DNA of 64,000 nt from Sinorhizobium garamanticum (GCF_029892065.1 NZ_CP120373.1:2983001-3047000); one strand, 5' to 3'. Positions 1 through 8,896 are shown, counted from the stretch's first letter. Notes: generated by a model from the letters alone, not told the origin. Translations and numbers: made by a program.

Positions 1-17
1 CCTGCAACGGGGAAAAC

Positions 18-875
18 ATGGCTCGCGTAAGTATCGCAGTTCCCACCTACAACGGTGCCGAGACGATTTCCGAAAGCTTGAATTGTATCCGCGGCCAGAG
101 TTTCGAGGACTTCGAAGTAGTCATCTGCGACAACGCCTCCACCGACGGGACCAGCGAGATCTGCGCCGAATTTGCGCGAAAGGACAAGCGCTTTCGCCAC
201 ATTCGCAGCAACATCAACGTGCCGGTGATGGAGAATTTCAAGAAGGCGCTCAATCTCGGCGAGGCCGATTATTTCATGTGGCGGGCCGATGACGACCTGA
301 CCGACGAGAACCATCTCGAGGCGACGGTGAACGCGCTCGACCGGGAGGGTGACGCCCGGCTGGCCGTAACCCCGGTCCACCGGATCAACACCTCGACGGG
401 GCGGGAAGCGGATTATCCGCTGCCGGTGAGCGAGGGCGCCGATCGCCTGTCGCGGGCGAAGGCGACCCTGCTCGGTTGCCATCCGAGCTGGTTCTACGGC
501 CTTTGGCGGCGCGACGCGGTCGTCGAGGACATGGCGGTGCTCCGGGACTATCACTATGCCTGGGCGGCAGATCACCTCACCACGATGCGGGCGATGATCA
601 ACGGCCAGGTGGCCTTCGCGCCGGAGGCGACCTTCACGCAGCGGATCATGCGCGAGGGCAGCTACCACCTGCAGCCGGTGGAACGGCTGGCGGCGCGACG
701 GAAATATGTCGAGATCGCGTGCCGCATCATCGCCGAGACCGACTATTCGGCGAGGGAGAAGATAGCGCTGAGAAGGGCGCTTGAGCAGCACGCGAACAAG
801 CGTGTGGCGCCGTGGTTCCGGATGTACAAGCGGGCGCTCCGGCAGCGGATCAGGGCGATCTTCAGCCCGGCGTGA
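18..875 (+). CDS. Glycosyltransferase family 2 protein
   Basis: The 285-residue protein has a GT-A fold start: VPTYNG at residues 8-13, CDNASTDGT at 37-45 and an acidic RADDD at 89-93 that fits the metal and nucleotide-sugar binding DXD site. Enzymes of this family move a sugar from a nucleotide donor to a polysaccharide, lipid or protein acceptor; the acceptor cannot be read here. There is no signal peptide or membrane segment, so it should act on the cytoplasmic face. An ACGGGGA stretch lies just before the ATG. The window edge hides its upstream neighbours, which might be a surface-polysaccharide cluster. Confidence 0.88.
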   Translation: MARVSIAVPTYNGAETISESLNCIRGQSFEDFEVVICDNASTDGTSEICAEFARKDKRFRHIRSNINVPVMENFKKALNLGEADYFMWRADDDLTDENHLEATVNALDREGDARLAVTPVHRINTSTGREADYPLPVSEGADRLSRAKATLLGCHPSWFYGLWRRDAVVEDMAVLRDYHYAWAADHLTTMRAMINGQVAFAPEATFTQRIMREGSYHLQPVERLAARRKYVEIACRIIAETDYSAREKIALRRALEQHANKRVAPWFRMYKRALRQRIRAIFSPA

Positions 876-929
876 TGACGTCGCGTGCGAATCCTCAGTG
901 GCGTGGCATCAGGCACGAAACGAGTTATT

Positions 930-984
930 CGCGGCGCCGACCTGGGTGGCGGCTGGATTTTTGTGACGGGCACAGGAATGAGGG
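930..984. repeat. Half copy of palindromic repeat family B
   Basis: Carries the right half of family B: a TGGATT-type arm, GTGACGGGCACAGG and the ATGAGGG end. It is diverged and lacks the left half. It lies in the 280-bp space between the glycosyltransferase and terC-like genes. Confidence 0.6.
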
Positions 985-1156
985 CGGGCAGGGCGGCCCG
1001 GAAAGATACCGCAATGCTAGAGGAGCGCCCGCCTCTCTCGCTGCCTTCGACGCGCACCCCAGTTTTTTTGATTGAGACCGGCATCGGCACTTGATCGATC
1101 GATGATTTATCCGTAGCGATGCGCTGCCGCTTTGCTCAGTGGGGGATCACCGCATC

Positions 1157-1786
1157 ATGGAAATTTTTACGTCTGCCGGCTTGCTGGCGCTTATGCAGGT
1201 TATTGTCATCGACCTGGTGCTTGCCGGGGATAACGCCGTCGTCATCGGCCTTGCCGCCGCCGGGCTTCCGACCGAGCAGCGCAAGAAGGCGATTCTGGTC
1301 GGCATTATCGCCGCGACCGTTCTTCGCATCGCGCTGGCGAGCGTCACCGTCCAGCTCCTCGAAATCATCGGCCTGCTTCTTGCCGGCGGTATCCTTCTGC
1401 TCTGGGTCTGCTGGAAGATGTGGCGCGAGTTGCGCGCCAGCGTCGGTGGCGCGGGTGCCGAAGGGCATGGCGAAGTCCAGAAGAAGACCTTCATGCAGGC
1501 GGCGATCCAGATCGTCGTTGCCGACATCTCCATGTCGCTCGACAACGTGCTCGCGGTTGCGGGTGCTGCCCGCGAGCATCCGACGGTGCTGGTGATCGGC
1601 CTCGTCCTTTCGATCGCCATGATGGGCGTTGCAGCGGGCTTCATCGCCAAGCTGCTCAACCGCTATCACTGGATCGCCTATGTCGGTCTGGCGATCATCC
1701 TCTATGTCGCGGTCGACATGATCTACCGCGGATCGATCGAGGTCTGGCCGCACGTCGTGCCGGTCGTCGCAGCGATCTCCGGCTGA
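1157..1786 (+). CDS. TerC family integral membrane protein (YjbE type)
   Basis: The 209-residue protein is almost wholly hydrophobic, with about seven membrane segments and the two conserved acidic motifs of the TerC family: IDLVLAGDNAVVIG near the N terminus and ADISMSLDNVLAVAG near the middle. TerC/Alx/YjbE proteins are inner-membrane proteins linked to manganese or other metal export and to metal loading of exported enzymes. A GTG at 1139 would add six residues, but the ATG at 1157 follows a GGGGGA ribosome site at proper spacing. No yybP-ykoY manganese riboswitch was recognised upstream. It stands alone in its transcription unit. Confidence 0.88.
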   Translation: MEIFTSAGLLALMQVIVIDLVLAGDNAVVIGLAAAGLPTEQRKKAILVGIIAATVLRIALASVTVQLLEIIGLLLAGGILLLWVCWKMWRELRASVGGAGAEGHGEVQKKTFMQAAIQIVVADISMSLDNVLAVAGAAREHPTVLVIGLVLSIAMMGVAAGFIAKLLNRYHWIAYVGLAIILYVAVDMIYRGSIEVWPHVVPVVAAISG

Positions 1787-1800
1787 TCTTCGCTTGCCAA

Positions 1801-1825
1801 CGCGGGGCTGGCTTCCGGCCCCGCG
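1801..1825 (+). terminator. GC-rich hairpin after terC-like gene
   Basis: CGCGGGGC and GCCCCGCG form a perfect 8-bp stem around a 9-nt loop, 14 bases past the terC-like stop codon. There is no T tract, so it is a stem-only candidate terminator. Confidence 0.45.
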
Positions 1826-1984
1826 CTGTCCGAGGTACGGCGCCGTAGGCGGTGGCCCTCTGGCGGGTGATAGGCGTGTTCAGCGTTCGGGCGTCCAGCA
1901 TTTCCACACGGTTGCCCTTGCCTGATCGGCCATGCGCCTAGCGACTGCCAGCCTCCCCGCGTCGATTCATCCTAATATTTCATC

Positions 1985-2395
1985 CTAATATTGGCCGACT
2001 GGAAGGCCTTGGAAATGCTCTACCGTTTCGTCAAGCTGCACCCACTTATGTTTCGATTGTTCGAATACTGATATGGCAGGTGGCGCGAAGGCCGGGTTGG
2101 CAAATGAACCTACCGCCACCCCGATCCAGGACGGCGAAGCATCGGCCTTCCAATAGACGGTCGAGCCGCAAGTTGGGCAAAAATGCATTCGGACCTTGCG
2201 ACCGGTCTCGGCAGTCCGAATGAATTCTGTAGACGTTCCAGATATTTCGACACAGTCAATCGAGTAGAACGCGTTAGCGCTGAACGGCGCACCAGTTCTT
2301 CGCTGGCAAGCGAAACAGTGACACAGCGCAGTCAATTGTGGCGGTTCGCTAAGCATCAGTCTAAGAGCGCCGCAGGCGCATTGGGCATTGGCCAT
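1985..2395 (-). CDS. GFA family (CENP-V/GFA domain) protein
   Basis: The 136-residue protein has the zinc-binding layout of the GFA family: CAC near residue 6, CHCFAC at 25-30 and CPTCGSTVYW in the second half. Family members bind zinc and some act on glutathione-formaldehyde adducts, but most have no proven substrate. The longest frame begins at 2515, but the ATG at 2395 is preceded by GGAGGAG at ideal spacing and the family N terminus starts here. It is monocistronic. A second, unlinked GFA protein occurs at 41209-41601. Confidence 0.88.
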   Translation of the reverse strand: MANAQCACGALRLMLSEPPQLTALCHCFACQRRTGAPFSANAFYSIDCVEISGTSTEFIRTAETGRKVRMHFCPTCGSTVYWKADASPSWIGVAVGSFANPAFAPPAISVFEQSKHKWVQLDETVEHFQGLPVGQY

Positions 2396-2637
2396 GGAAA
2401 CTCCTCCCGCTTGCACGGTGAGATTGCGTTGGATTGAGGGCTGAAGCGCAGGCCCGAAGCGCAATTGCGGTGGGCGATGCGAAGGGGCTGAGACCTGATA
2501 CAATATCAGGTTCACAGGAACTCGACTCTGGATCGCGGAAATGCCGAGGTCTAGAGGAAACCCATCCGGCTGTGCAGTCCCTCGCTTGATGCCGGCCGCT
2601 GCATCTCCGTCAGGCGTGCCTGGCGCGCCCGCTCTGG

Positions 2638-3378
2638 CTACCGGGCGCTGTCGATGATCATTCCCCCATCCGGGGTAAGGCTGTAGCCCGTTATGAACTG
2701 CGCATCCTTGCTGGCAAGGAACAAGACGACCGGCGCGATGTCCTCTTCCGGCGATCCATATCGCACAAGGGCGTTGGTTGGCGGTGGAACTGCGACGTCG
2801 CCCCAGGTGTCAGCGATGGGAAGGACGTTGTTCACAGTGATCTTGTCTGCGCCCCATTCGCGGGCGGCGACCCTGGTCAGGGCACGGACCGCCTCCTTCG
2901 CCATTGCATAAGGTCCATAGTTCGCCATGCCGAGAACGCCGGCACAAGAGGCGAAGTTGACGACCCGACCGTCTCCACTGGCCTTGAGATAGAGATAGCA
3001 TGCTTGCATCATCCGCAGACATGCGATCGGCCCCGTATCGAAGTTGCGTTGCAGTTGTTCGGCCGAGAGATCGATGATCGACGACGAGACCGAGGATGGA
3101 TCGAAGGCATTGTTCACGAGAATATCGATCTGACCAAAGGCGGCCACGACTTTACCCACCGCGGCGTTGATCTGGTCGGGATCCGCGATATCGCAGATGA
3201 TGCCGATCGCCGTGCCGCCGGCCGCTTGGATGTCTGCGACGACGCTGTCGACATTGCCAGACGTTCGTGAAAGCACAGCCACCTTCGCCCCTTCGGCCGC
3301 GAACAGTTTCGCAGTAGCGCGGCCGATGCCGCGACCTGCACCTGTGACGACAGCGACTTTTCCGTTGAGTCGACCCAT
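2638..3378 (-). CDS. SDR family oxidoreductase
   Basis: The 246-residue protein is a classical short-chain dehydrogenase: TGAGRGIG cofactor motif at 12-19, catalytic Ser in NFASCAG and YAMAK active-site motif near residue 157. The usual NNAG after strand 4 reads NNAF here. It should reduce or oxidise a small carbonyl or alcohol with NAD(P)(H); the substrate is unknown. The ATG follows GGAG at good spacing. It lies 36 bp downstream of the DoxX-like gene on the same strand, so the two probably share a promoter facing the HxlR regulator. Confidence 0.9.
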   Translation of the reverse strand: MGRLNGKVAVVTGAGRGIGRATAKLFAAEGAKVAVLSRTSGNVDSVVADIQAAGGTAIGIICDIADPDQINAAVGKVVAAFGQIDILVNNAFDPSSVSSSIIDLSAEQLQRNFDTGPIACLRMMQACYLYLKASGDGRVVNFASCAGVLGMANYGPYAMAKEAVRALTRVAAREWGADKITVNNVLPIADTWGDVAVPPPTNALVRYGSPEEDIAPVVLFLASKDAQFITGYSLTPDGGMIIDSAR

Positions 3379-3414
3379 ATATTCGTCTCCTTCGATTGTT
3401 GGTGTTTTGCCGCG

Positions 3415-3804
3415 TCACAGCATCGCTGAGAGCATGTATGGCGACGGGATTTCGCGCGCTGCGTTCTGGGTGAGGAATGAGGCGGCGAGCAGCGCAAGGC
3501 CGACCGCTGCCGGCAGCGCGCTGCTCGGTTTACGAACGCCGAGATGGGCTAAGCCGGATAGCAGCAGATGATAGAACATCCCTGCATAAGCAAGGTCGCT
3601 GAGCCCCGCGCTGAAGCGGAGCACGATTGCAACCACGCCCAGGACCTTCACAATGGTGAGGATCGGCACGAGATATCTGGGATAACCGAGGTCGGCGAGA
3701 GCCTGCCGGACCCAGTCTCCTTTCGTTGCGTACATGCAAGCGGATGCTAGATAGAGCAGCGACAACAACGCCGTGCTGATCCAGTAGATGTAAATAGCGG
3801 CCAT
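3415..3804 (-). CDS. DoxX-like family membrane protein
   Basis: The 129-residue protein has four predicted membrane helices and the length of DoxX/DoxD-like proteins, with the first helix starting at IYWISTALLSLLYL. Members are often in oxidoreductase or redox-stress operons, but the biochemical role of most is unknown. The longest frame starts at 3846; the ATG at 3804 is preferred because AGGA sits 8 bases before it. It is the first gene of a likely two-gene unit with the SDR gene and is divergent from the HxlR-type regulator. Confidence 0.82.
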   Translation of the reverse strand: MAAIYIYWISTALLSLLYLASACMYATKGDWVRQALADLGYPRYLVPILTIVKVLGVVAIVLRFSAGLSDLAYAGMFYHLLLSGLAHLGVRKPSSALPAAVGLALLAASFLTQNAAREIPSPYMLSAML

Positions 3805-3927
3805 AAGTTTTTCCTGTCGCCGTTTCTGCGGCAACTTCTCTTTCATCGACTTTGCTGGTTGGTCTGGAAGCGCACTTTCATTCGCGCCGACAGCCTACAT
3901 TGAAAATGTCTACTAAGATTGATATTG

Positions 3928-3949
3928 GCAAGTAGGATGAATAACTTGC
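3928..3949. promoter_or_regulatory. Inverted repeat in the HxlR/DoxX divergent region (candidate operator)
   Basis: GCAAGT, a 10-bp spacer and ACTTGC form a perfect dyad that ends 7 bases before the regulator's first ATG. A TTGATA -35-like hexamer is at 3919-3924. Position and symmetry suit binding by the dimeric HxlR regulator to control itself and the divergent doxX-SDR pair. This is inference. Confidence 0.5.
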
Positions 3950-3956
3950 TGCTAGT

Positions 3957-4358
3957 ATGGAAAACCTGACTATGGTGGATGAAGAGATCAACATGCACGA
4001 GGAGATGCGCCGCGCATTCGCGCTGCTCTCAGGCAAGTGGAAGCTGGAGATCATGTGGCTGCTCAATCAGCGGGTCTACCGCTTCGGGGAACTCAGGAAG
4101 GCAATCCCCGGCATCACCCAGCACATGCTCACCGCGCAGCTCCGCGAGCTCGAGGCGGACGGCCTGGTATCGCGCACCGTCTTTGCGGAAGTGCCACCTC
4201 GCGTCGAATATGAGATCACGCCGAAGGCGCGCGGCCTCGGCCCGACGATGGAGGCGCTGACGGCGTGGTGGAAGGAGTACGGTCGCAGCGTGCCCGTCAA
4301 AACGAGTTCGCGCGGTCGCAAGGCGAAGGGCGCCAAGGCCCGCCCTCCGCATAATTAG
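3957..4358 (+). CDS. HxlR family transcriptional regulator
   Basis: The 133-residue protein has the HxlR winged-helix pattern: LLSGKWKLEIMWLL, then RFGELRKAIPGITQHMLTAQLRELEADGLVSR and the wing PPRVEYEIT. It ends in a basic tail (RGRKAKGAKAR). These regulators sense redox or electrophile signals, sometimes through a cysteine, but no cysteine is present here. Three in-frame ATGs exist (3957, 3972, 3993) and none has a strong ribosome site; the family N terminus fits any of the first two. It is divergent from the doxX-SDR pair. Confidence 0.87.
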   Translation: MENLTMVDEEINMHEEMRRAFALLSGKWKLEIMWLLNQRVYRFGELRKAIPGITQHMLTAQLRELEADGLVSRTVFAEVPPRVEYEITPKARGLGPTMEALTAWWKEYGRSVPVKTSSRGRKAKGAKARPPHN

Positions 4359-4493
4359 TCGTTTCGTGCAAGAGGCCGCGTTCGAACAACCTTGCTCCCA
4401 TCGCACTTCGGCGAGCATCGAACCGCCGACCCGGCCCCCGTGTTCGCCGCGCGACAGTGTCGTACTGCGGGTGACCGCTTTGACCGAGACGAT

Positions 4494-5390
4494 CTATCTG
4501 TCCCTGTATCGAAAGGCTTCGACAAAAGTAGAGAACGCAGGCGAGGGATTGCGCCGGCTGGGATAATAGAGGCGGTAGCCCTGGAAGGTCGGGCACCAAT
4601 CGACAAGGACCGCCCGAAGATGTCCGCTCTCAACATAGGGCCGAACGAGGTCTTTGGGCACATAGGCCAATCCTATGCCGTCGAGGGCCGCATGGATCGC
4701 TGGTCCGATGTCGCTCAGGATCAACTGGCCCTCCACACGGACGCTGAACTCGCGGCCGTCCTTTTCGAACTCCCAGGCATAGAGTGCTCCCAACGTCGGA
4801 AGCCGCAGGTTGACGCAATTGTGGCCCGTCAGGTCCTGCGGGTTTGCAGGTGCGGAGCGACGCCTGAAGTATTCCGGTGATCCGACCACGGCATAGGAGA
4901 CGTCGGGACCGATGCGAACTGCCACCATGTCCCGCGCGACGGCCTCGCCGAGCCGAACGCCTGCATCGAACTGGCGCTCGACGATATTTGTGAAACCATT
5001 GTCGATGATGAGTTCCACGGTGATATCAGGGTAATCGTGCAGAAAGGCCGGCAGCCTCGGGCGAAAAACCAGGTCGATGGCGTCGTCGGGACACACGATA
5101 CGGACATGACCCGAGGGCTTGTCACGCAGCGCGCCGATCGCGCTGATCCCCGCGGCGATGCTCTCGAAATGCGGTTGAATGCTTTCCACGAGGCGCTCCC
5201 CGGCGGCCGTTGGGGCGACGTCGCGTGTCGTCCGGGAAAGAAGACGGACGCCAAGCCGTCCCTCGAGTGCGCTGATCGTGTGACTCAGGGCGGAGCGCGT
5301 GACGCCCAGCTTGGCCGCCGCGCGTGTGAAGCTCCGCTCCCGAGCGACTTCGAGAAACGCCCTTATCTCGGTGAACTCGTCCCGCCGCAT
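4494..5390 (-). CDS. LysR family transcriptional regulator
   Basis: The 298-residue protein has the LysR N-terminal helix-turn-helix (FTRAAAKLGVTRSALSHTISALEGRLGVRLLSRTTR) followed by a periplasmic-binding-like effector domain. AAGGAG stands 8 bases before the ATG. It is divergent from the SDR gene at 5567, 176 bp away, and in this family the divergent gene is usually the target. The effector cannot be named. Confidence 0.92.
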   Translation of the reverse strand: MRRDEFTEIRAFLEVARERSFTRAAAKLGVTRSALSHTISALEGRLGVRLLSRTTRDVAPTAAGERLVESIQPHFESIAAGISAIGALRDKPSGHVRIVCPDDAIDLVFRPRLPAFLHDYPDITVELIIDNGFTNIVERQFDAGVRLGEAVARDMVAVRIGPDVSYAVVGSPEYFRRRSAPANPQDLTGHNCVNLRLPTLGALYAWEFEKDGREFSVRVEGQLILSDIGPAIHAALDGIGLAYVPKDLVRPYVESGHLRAVLVDWCPTFQGYRLYYPSRRNPSPAFSTFVEAFRYRDR

Positions 5391-5566
5391 TGTTGAATCT
5401 CCTTCACCTCGGCATGCAGATTATAGCTTCTAGTCGATCAAAACAAAATCTGGCTATCTACTCCGGCGAGGGACAGGAGAGCACGCACGGCATGGCTATT
5501 CAGCTGGCACTCTGCTGCGGCTAGCCCCTGAGCCTAAAGCTGCGAAGTCTCGAATGGGAGAGCGTC

Positions 5567-6313
5567 ATGTCTCAAGGAATTGAAAACAAAGTCGTCGTTA
5601 TCACCGGTGCAAGCAGCGGACTTGGCGAAGCCACGGCACGTCACCTGGCCGAGCGTGGTGCTTCGGTCGTCCTTGGCGCGCGCCGGAGCGACCGTATCGC
5701 CGCGCTGGCCGCGGAGCTGACGGCGAAAGGCCATAAGGCCAAGGCTGTCCCGACCGACGTTATCGACCAAAACCAGGTCAAGAATCTGGTGGACGCCGCG
5801 GTGAACGAATTCGGCCGTATCGACGTGATGCTGAACAACGCGGGCCTGATGCCCCTCGCGCCACTCGAACGGCTCAAGATCGACGAGTGGGACCGCATGA
5901 TCGATGTCAACATCAAGGGCGTGCTCTACGGCATTGCCGCGGCGCTGCCGCACATGAAGGCGCAGAAATCCGGACATATCATCAACGTGTCCTCGGTGTA
6001 TGGCCACGTGGTCGATCCGGGGGCTACCGTCTATTGCGCCACCAAGTTCGCCGTGCGTGCCCTGTCCGAGGGACTGAGGAAAGAAGTGAAGCCGTACAAC
6101 ATCCGCACGACGATCATTTCTCCCGGCGCGGTCAGCACCGAACTCCTCGAGCACATCAGCGAGAAGGACATCCAGGCCGGAACGAAGGAGTTCGTCAGCA
6201 AGATCGCTGTCGGTGCGGACACGTTTGCCCGTACGGTCGCGTTTGCGGTGAACGAGCCTGACGACGTCGATATCAATGAGATCCTGTTCCGTCCGACCGC
6301 GCAGCTCGTCTGA
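5567..6313 (+). CDS. SDR family oxidoreductase
   Basis: The 248-residue protein carries TGASSGLG at 15-22, NNAG near 90, Ser in NVSSVYG and YCATK, all hallmarks of a classical short-chain dehydrogenase. The C terminus ([13 protein letters not shown]) matches the YdfG/serine-dehydrogenase-like branch common in proteobacteria. It uses NAD(P) to interconvert an alcohol and a carbonyl; the substrate is not evident. GGGAGAG precedes the ATG. Its divergent LysR neighbour is the likely regulator. Confidence 0.92.
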   Translation: MSQGIENKVVVITGASSGLGEATARHLAERGASVVLGARRSDRIAALAAELTAKGHKAKAVPTDVIDQNQVKNLVDAAVNEFGRIDVMLNNAGLMPLAPLERLKIDEWDRMIDVNIKGVLYGIAAALPHMKAQKSGHIINVSSVYGHVVDPGATVYCATKFAVRALSEGLRKEVKPYNIRTTIISPGAVSTELLEHISEKDIQAGTKEFVSKIAVGADTFARTVAFAVNEPDDVDINEILFRPTAQLV

Positions 6314-6338
6314 AGCTGGTCCAATACTGCGCTGTTGC

Positions 6339-6396
6339 ACTTGAAGCGACGCGATTCCGGACGGAAAAACCGTTACGCACTTTCCTGGAATTGCTC
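6339..6396. repeat. Short rhizobial intergenic repeat, family D
   Basis: Shares the pattern TTGAAGCG..GG.CGGAAAA.CCG.TAC.CACTTTTCC.GGAAT with a second copy at 33443-33490. The space 6314-6842 holds this repeat, the dyad at 6461-6507 and the family A copy; no gene is supported. Confidence 0.6.
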
Positions 6397-6460
6397 GGCT
6401 GCATCATTCCACGGCGACCTTTGCGCGTCCGACTGGACGCGCGGCCCTGTCGATATGAAA

Positions 6461-6507
6461 GGTCCCAGAGTGGTGCAAAAGGGGGCGGGGAGCATCGCTC
6501 TGGGACC
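6461..6507. other. 10-bp perfect dyad with 27-nt G-rich loop
   Basis: GGTCCCAGAG at 6461-6470 and CTCTGGGACC at 6498-6507 can form a stable stem. The loop holds a GGGGGCGGGG run. It could be a small RNA, a terminator on either strand or a protein-binding dyad. No T tract follows. Confidence 0.4.
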
Positions 6508-6665
6508 TCTCACGCCTACGGCGGCGGGGGCTAGCCGTTGATTCCGCAGGCGTTTACGTGCCGCACTATGCATCCGGAGAAACACCAGGCAATGGGCCTA
6601 AGACCTTTGGCATGCCCCATCGGACTTAGGTCTGATACCTCGGGTGGATAAGTGCCCTAAACTTC

Positions 6666-6772
6666 TATTGCGCCGCGCGTCTTTTGAGACGCGCAAAGGT
6701 CGCTGTAGCACTTTTGAATCGCTGCATGATCTTGCCCTAAAATCGAATCCGATTTGAGGAATCATGCAGTAG
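6666..6772. repeat. Palindromic repeat family A copy
   Basis: Matches the family A layout: a GCGCCGCGCGTC..GACGCGC hairpin, GCTGTAGCACTTT, then TGCATG and a TTAAATCG..CGATTT dyad ending CATGCAGTAG. This copy is diverged at both dyads. Confidence 0.75.
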
Positions 6773-6842
6773 CGAAAGAGTGAGGACTTCCGCCCCAACC
6801 ACTGCGTATCCTATTGCGCCAAGCCTTTCCGGGATGCCGGCA

Positions 6843-6989
6843 ATGAAGAGATTCACGTTTCTGGCAGCGCTCGCCGCACCGGCGATTGCTCTCGGCCTCG
6901 CCATAGCTGCGGTCGAGTGGCTGCAGCCGACGACGGGCGTATCGAATGAGACCACCGCATCAACCAATCCTCAGATGCGCGTGCCTTGA
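6843..6989 (+). CDS. Small hypothetical exported or membrane peptide
   Basis: A 48-residue frame starts MKRF followed by a 20-residue hydrophobic stretch (LAALAAPAIALGLAIAAVEW) and a polar tail. This looks like a signal peptide or single membrane anchor. There is no strong ribosome site and no family was recognised. It could be a chance frame, since the flanks are repeats. Confidence 0.25.
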   Translation: MKRFTFLAALAAPAIALGLAIAAVEWLQPTTGVSNETTASTNPQMRVP

Positions 6990-7222
6990 TCGCGAAAGAA
7001 ATCTTCCGACCGGGAACGGCTGTCGGAAAAAACAGCGATCTTCGTGCGCCTGAAAAAAGGCACGGCGCTGTCGAACCGACCTATGGGCACCGGTAGCCGA
7101 CGATGTTTCCGGCGGCAAGTAGGCCTCTGCTCTCGCTATGGCTGCATCGCGGGTCATTCCACAACATAACACCGGACGAGACGCAACGGAATGCGTGCCC
7201 CCGGCGGAAGATTATGCGCCGC

Positions 7223-7852
7223 CTATTTGCCCCCAGGGATCAGCCCCGCCACGATCCGGTCCGAAATGCGCCCACTGTCCGCCAGTCCCTCGGCGACGCC
7301 CGCCCTGTCCGCCGCGGGGCGGTTCTGGCTCATCTTCCGTTTGCCCTCGATCCGGGTGATCGGTATCCGGAGCCCGACGATGCCCTTGAGCTGTGCTTGA
7401 ACGAATGCCTCGGGCGCATCGGTGACCGCCCACCGCTCCGGCCGCTCGTGTTCGTGAAGATCGGTCAGACGCGTGACGACCTCGAGCAGGCGCGCGGTAT
7501 CGTCGTAGAACTCCACCGGTCCATAGGCGTGCACCGCCGCATAGTTCCAGGTGGGGACGACCTTGCCGTGCTCGCGTTTCGACGCGTACCAGGAGGGCGT
7601 GATGTAGGCATCCGGTCCCATGAAGATTGCCATGGCGTCGCCGATCGGCGCGCTCTTCCATTGCGGATTGGCCTTGGCGAGATGGCCGTGGAGTGTCCCA
7701 TGCTCGCCTTCGTCGGGATCGAGGAACAATGGCAACGGCGTCGCGATCAGGCCGTCCGAGGTGGCCGTCACGAAGTGGCAAAGCCGCGCCTCGCGCATCA
7801 TCGCGTGGAGTGCGGCGCGATCATCTTCTCTAAAGGCTGGCGGTGTGTACAT
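7223..7852 (-). CDS. FMN-binding PaiB-like negative transcriptional regulator family
   Basis: The 209-residue protein begins MYTPPAFRE and contains HFVTATSDGL, HLAKANPQW and YITPSWYASK, all typical of the PaiB/FMN_bind_2 family. The fold is a flavin-binding split barrel. Bacillus PaiB was described as a repressor of sporulation and protease genes, but family members are better viewed as FMN-binding proteins of unclear role. The ATG at 7852 is chosen over 7888 because AGGA precedes it and the family starts here. It lies 42 bp after the DMT exporter gene and is probably co-transcribed with it. Confidence 0.88.
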   Translation of the reverse strand: MYTPPAFREDDRAALHAMMREARLCHFVTATSDGLIATPLPLFLDPDEGEHGTLHGHLAKANPQWKSAPIGDAMAIFMGPDAYITPSWYASKREHGKVVPTWNYAAVHAYGPVEFYDDTARLLEVVTRLTDLHEHERPERWAVTDAPEAFVQAQLKGIVGLRIPITRIEGKRKMSQNRPAADRAGVAEGLADSGRISDRIVAGLIPGGK

Positions 7853-7894
7853 TGAGCTTTGTTCCTGTGTTCGGACCTGTGTCGTCAAGCATGG

Positions 7895-8758
7895 TCATTT
7901 CGCGAACTTCCGTGCGCCGGCGACGCAGAGGATGACCCCGACCGTCACTGCGAGCATCGTGAGGCTCACCTCTTCATCGAGCAATGTCGCAGCCAAGGCC
8001 AGTCCGAAAAACGGCTGCAGCAGCTGCAATTGCCCGACGGCCGCGATGCCGCCCTGCGCCAGTCCCCGATACCAGAAGATGAAGCCGATCAACATGCTGA
8101 ACAAGGAAACATAGGCGAGACCAACCCACCCCGATGCGCCGACCTTAGCGAATGACGGAGGCATCAGGGCGAGCGCGATCGCGAGCATGACGGGCAGCGA
8201 CAGGACGAGCGCCCAGGAGATCACCTGCCAGCCGCCAAGGGTGCGCGACAGCCTTGCCCCCTCGGCATAGCCGAGCCCGCAAGCGACGATTGCCGCGAGC
8301 ATCAGGGCGTCGCCGACGGGCGAGGCCGAGAGGCCCTGCGCGAGCGCAAAGCCGACCACCAGCAGGCTTCCCGCGACGGAAAACATCCAGAAGGCGGGAC
8401 GAGGGCGCTCGCCGCCGCGAAGCACGCCGAAAGCCGCCGTCGCAAGCGGCAGCATCCCGATGAAGACAATCGAGTGCGCTGACGTCACGTGTTGAAGCGC
8501 GAACGCGGTCAGCAGGGGAAACCCGACGACGACGCCCAGGGAGACGACCGCCAGGGAGAGGAGCTGGTCAGCGGTGGGCCGCTTCTCCCTGAAGGCAAGA
8601 AGAAGGCACAGAGCGAGCAGGCCCGCGTTGCCAGCCCGGGCGACGGTCAGGAACACCGGATCGAAATCGAGCACGGCGGCCCTGGTCGCGGGCAGCGAGC
8701 CGCTGAAGATCAGCACGCCGAGAAAGCCGTTGATCCATCCGCTCGTCGTCTTGTCCAT
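7895..8758 (-). CDS. DMT (EamA) family transporter
   Basis: The 287-residue protein shows about ten membrane helices in two EamA halves, as usual for drug/metabolite exporters. The first half is weakened: the early helix reads FSGSLPATRAAV, a signature of a subfamily often encoded next to MocR regulators. An AAGGAT site precedes the ATG at 8758; the frame extends much further upstream but overlaps the divergent gene. It heads a likely exporter-PaiB unit facing the MocR-type regulator, so an amino acid or amine derivative is a reasonable cargo guess. Confidence 0.87.
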   Translation of the reverse strand: MDKTTSGWINGFLGVLIFSGSLPATRAAVLDFDPVFLTVARAGNAGLLALCLLLAFREKRPTADQLLSLAVVSLGVVVGFPLLTAFALQHVTSAHSIVFIGMLPLATAAFGVLRGGERPRPAFWMFSVAGSLLVVGFALAQGLSASPVGDALMLAAIVACGLGYAEGARLSRTLGGWQVISWALVLSLPVMLAIALALMPPSFAKVGASGWVGLAYVSLFSMLIGFIFWYRGLAQGGIAAVGQLQLLQPFFGLALAATLLDEEVSLTMLAVTVGVILCVAGARKFAK

Positions 8759-8789
8759 GGTCCATCCTTTTTGCGGTATCCGCCGAAGT

Positions 8790-8896
8790 CGCCAGAGTAT
8801 TCTCTGCATGTTCATTTGAACGCGGAGCGCTCTGGCGTCGCCAGAGACAATCCAGTACAGTTCGACAAAACTGTTATGCATCATGGAGCAGTACAG
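8790..8896. promoter_or_regulatory. MocR/exporter divergent control region
   Basis: The 138-bp space holds two repeat sets. CTCTGGCG-T-CGCCAGAG is a perfect dyad at 8830-8846, with a third CGCCAGAG half at 8790-8797. CAGTACAG occurs as a direct repeat at 8853-8860 and 8889-8896, the second abutting the MocR start codon. Direct repeats near the start are a common binding pattern of MocR regulators. The assignment is inference. Confidence 0.5.

Noticed and set aside
990..1156. Possible yybP-ykoY manganese riboswitch before the terC-like gene
   Set aside because: The conserved core could not be found; only a weak GATGCG..CGCATC stem around the ribosome site is present.
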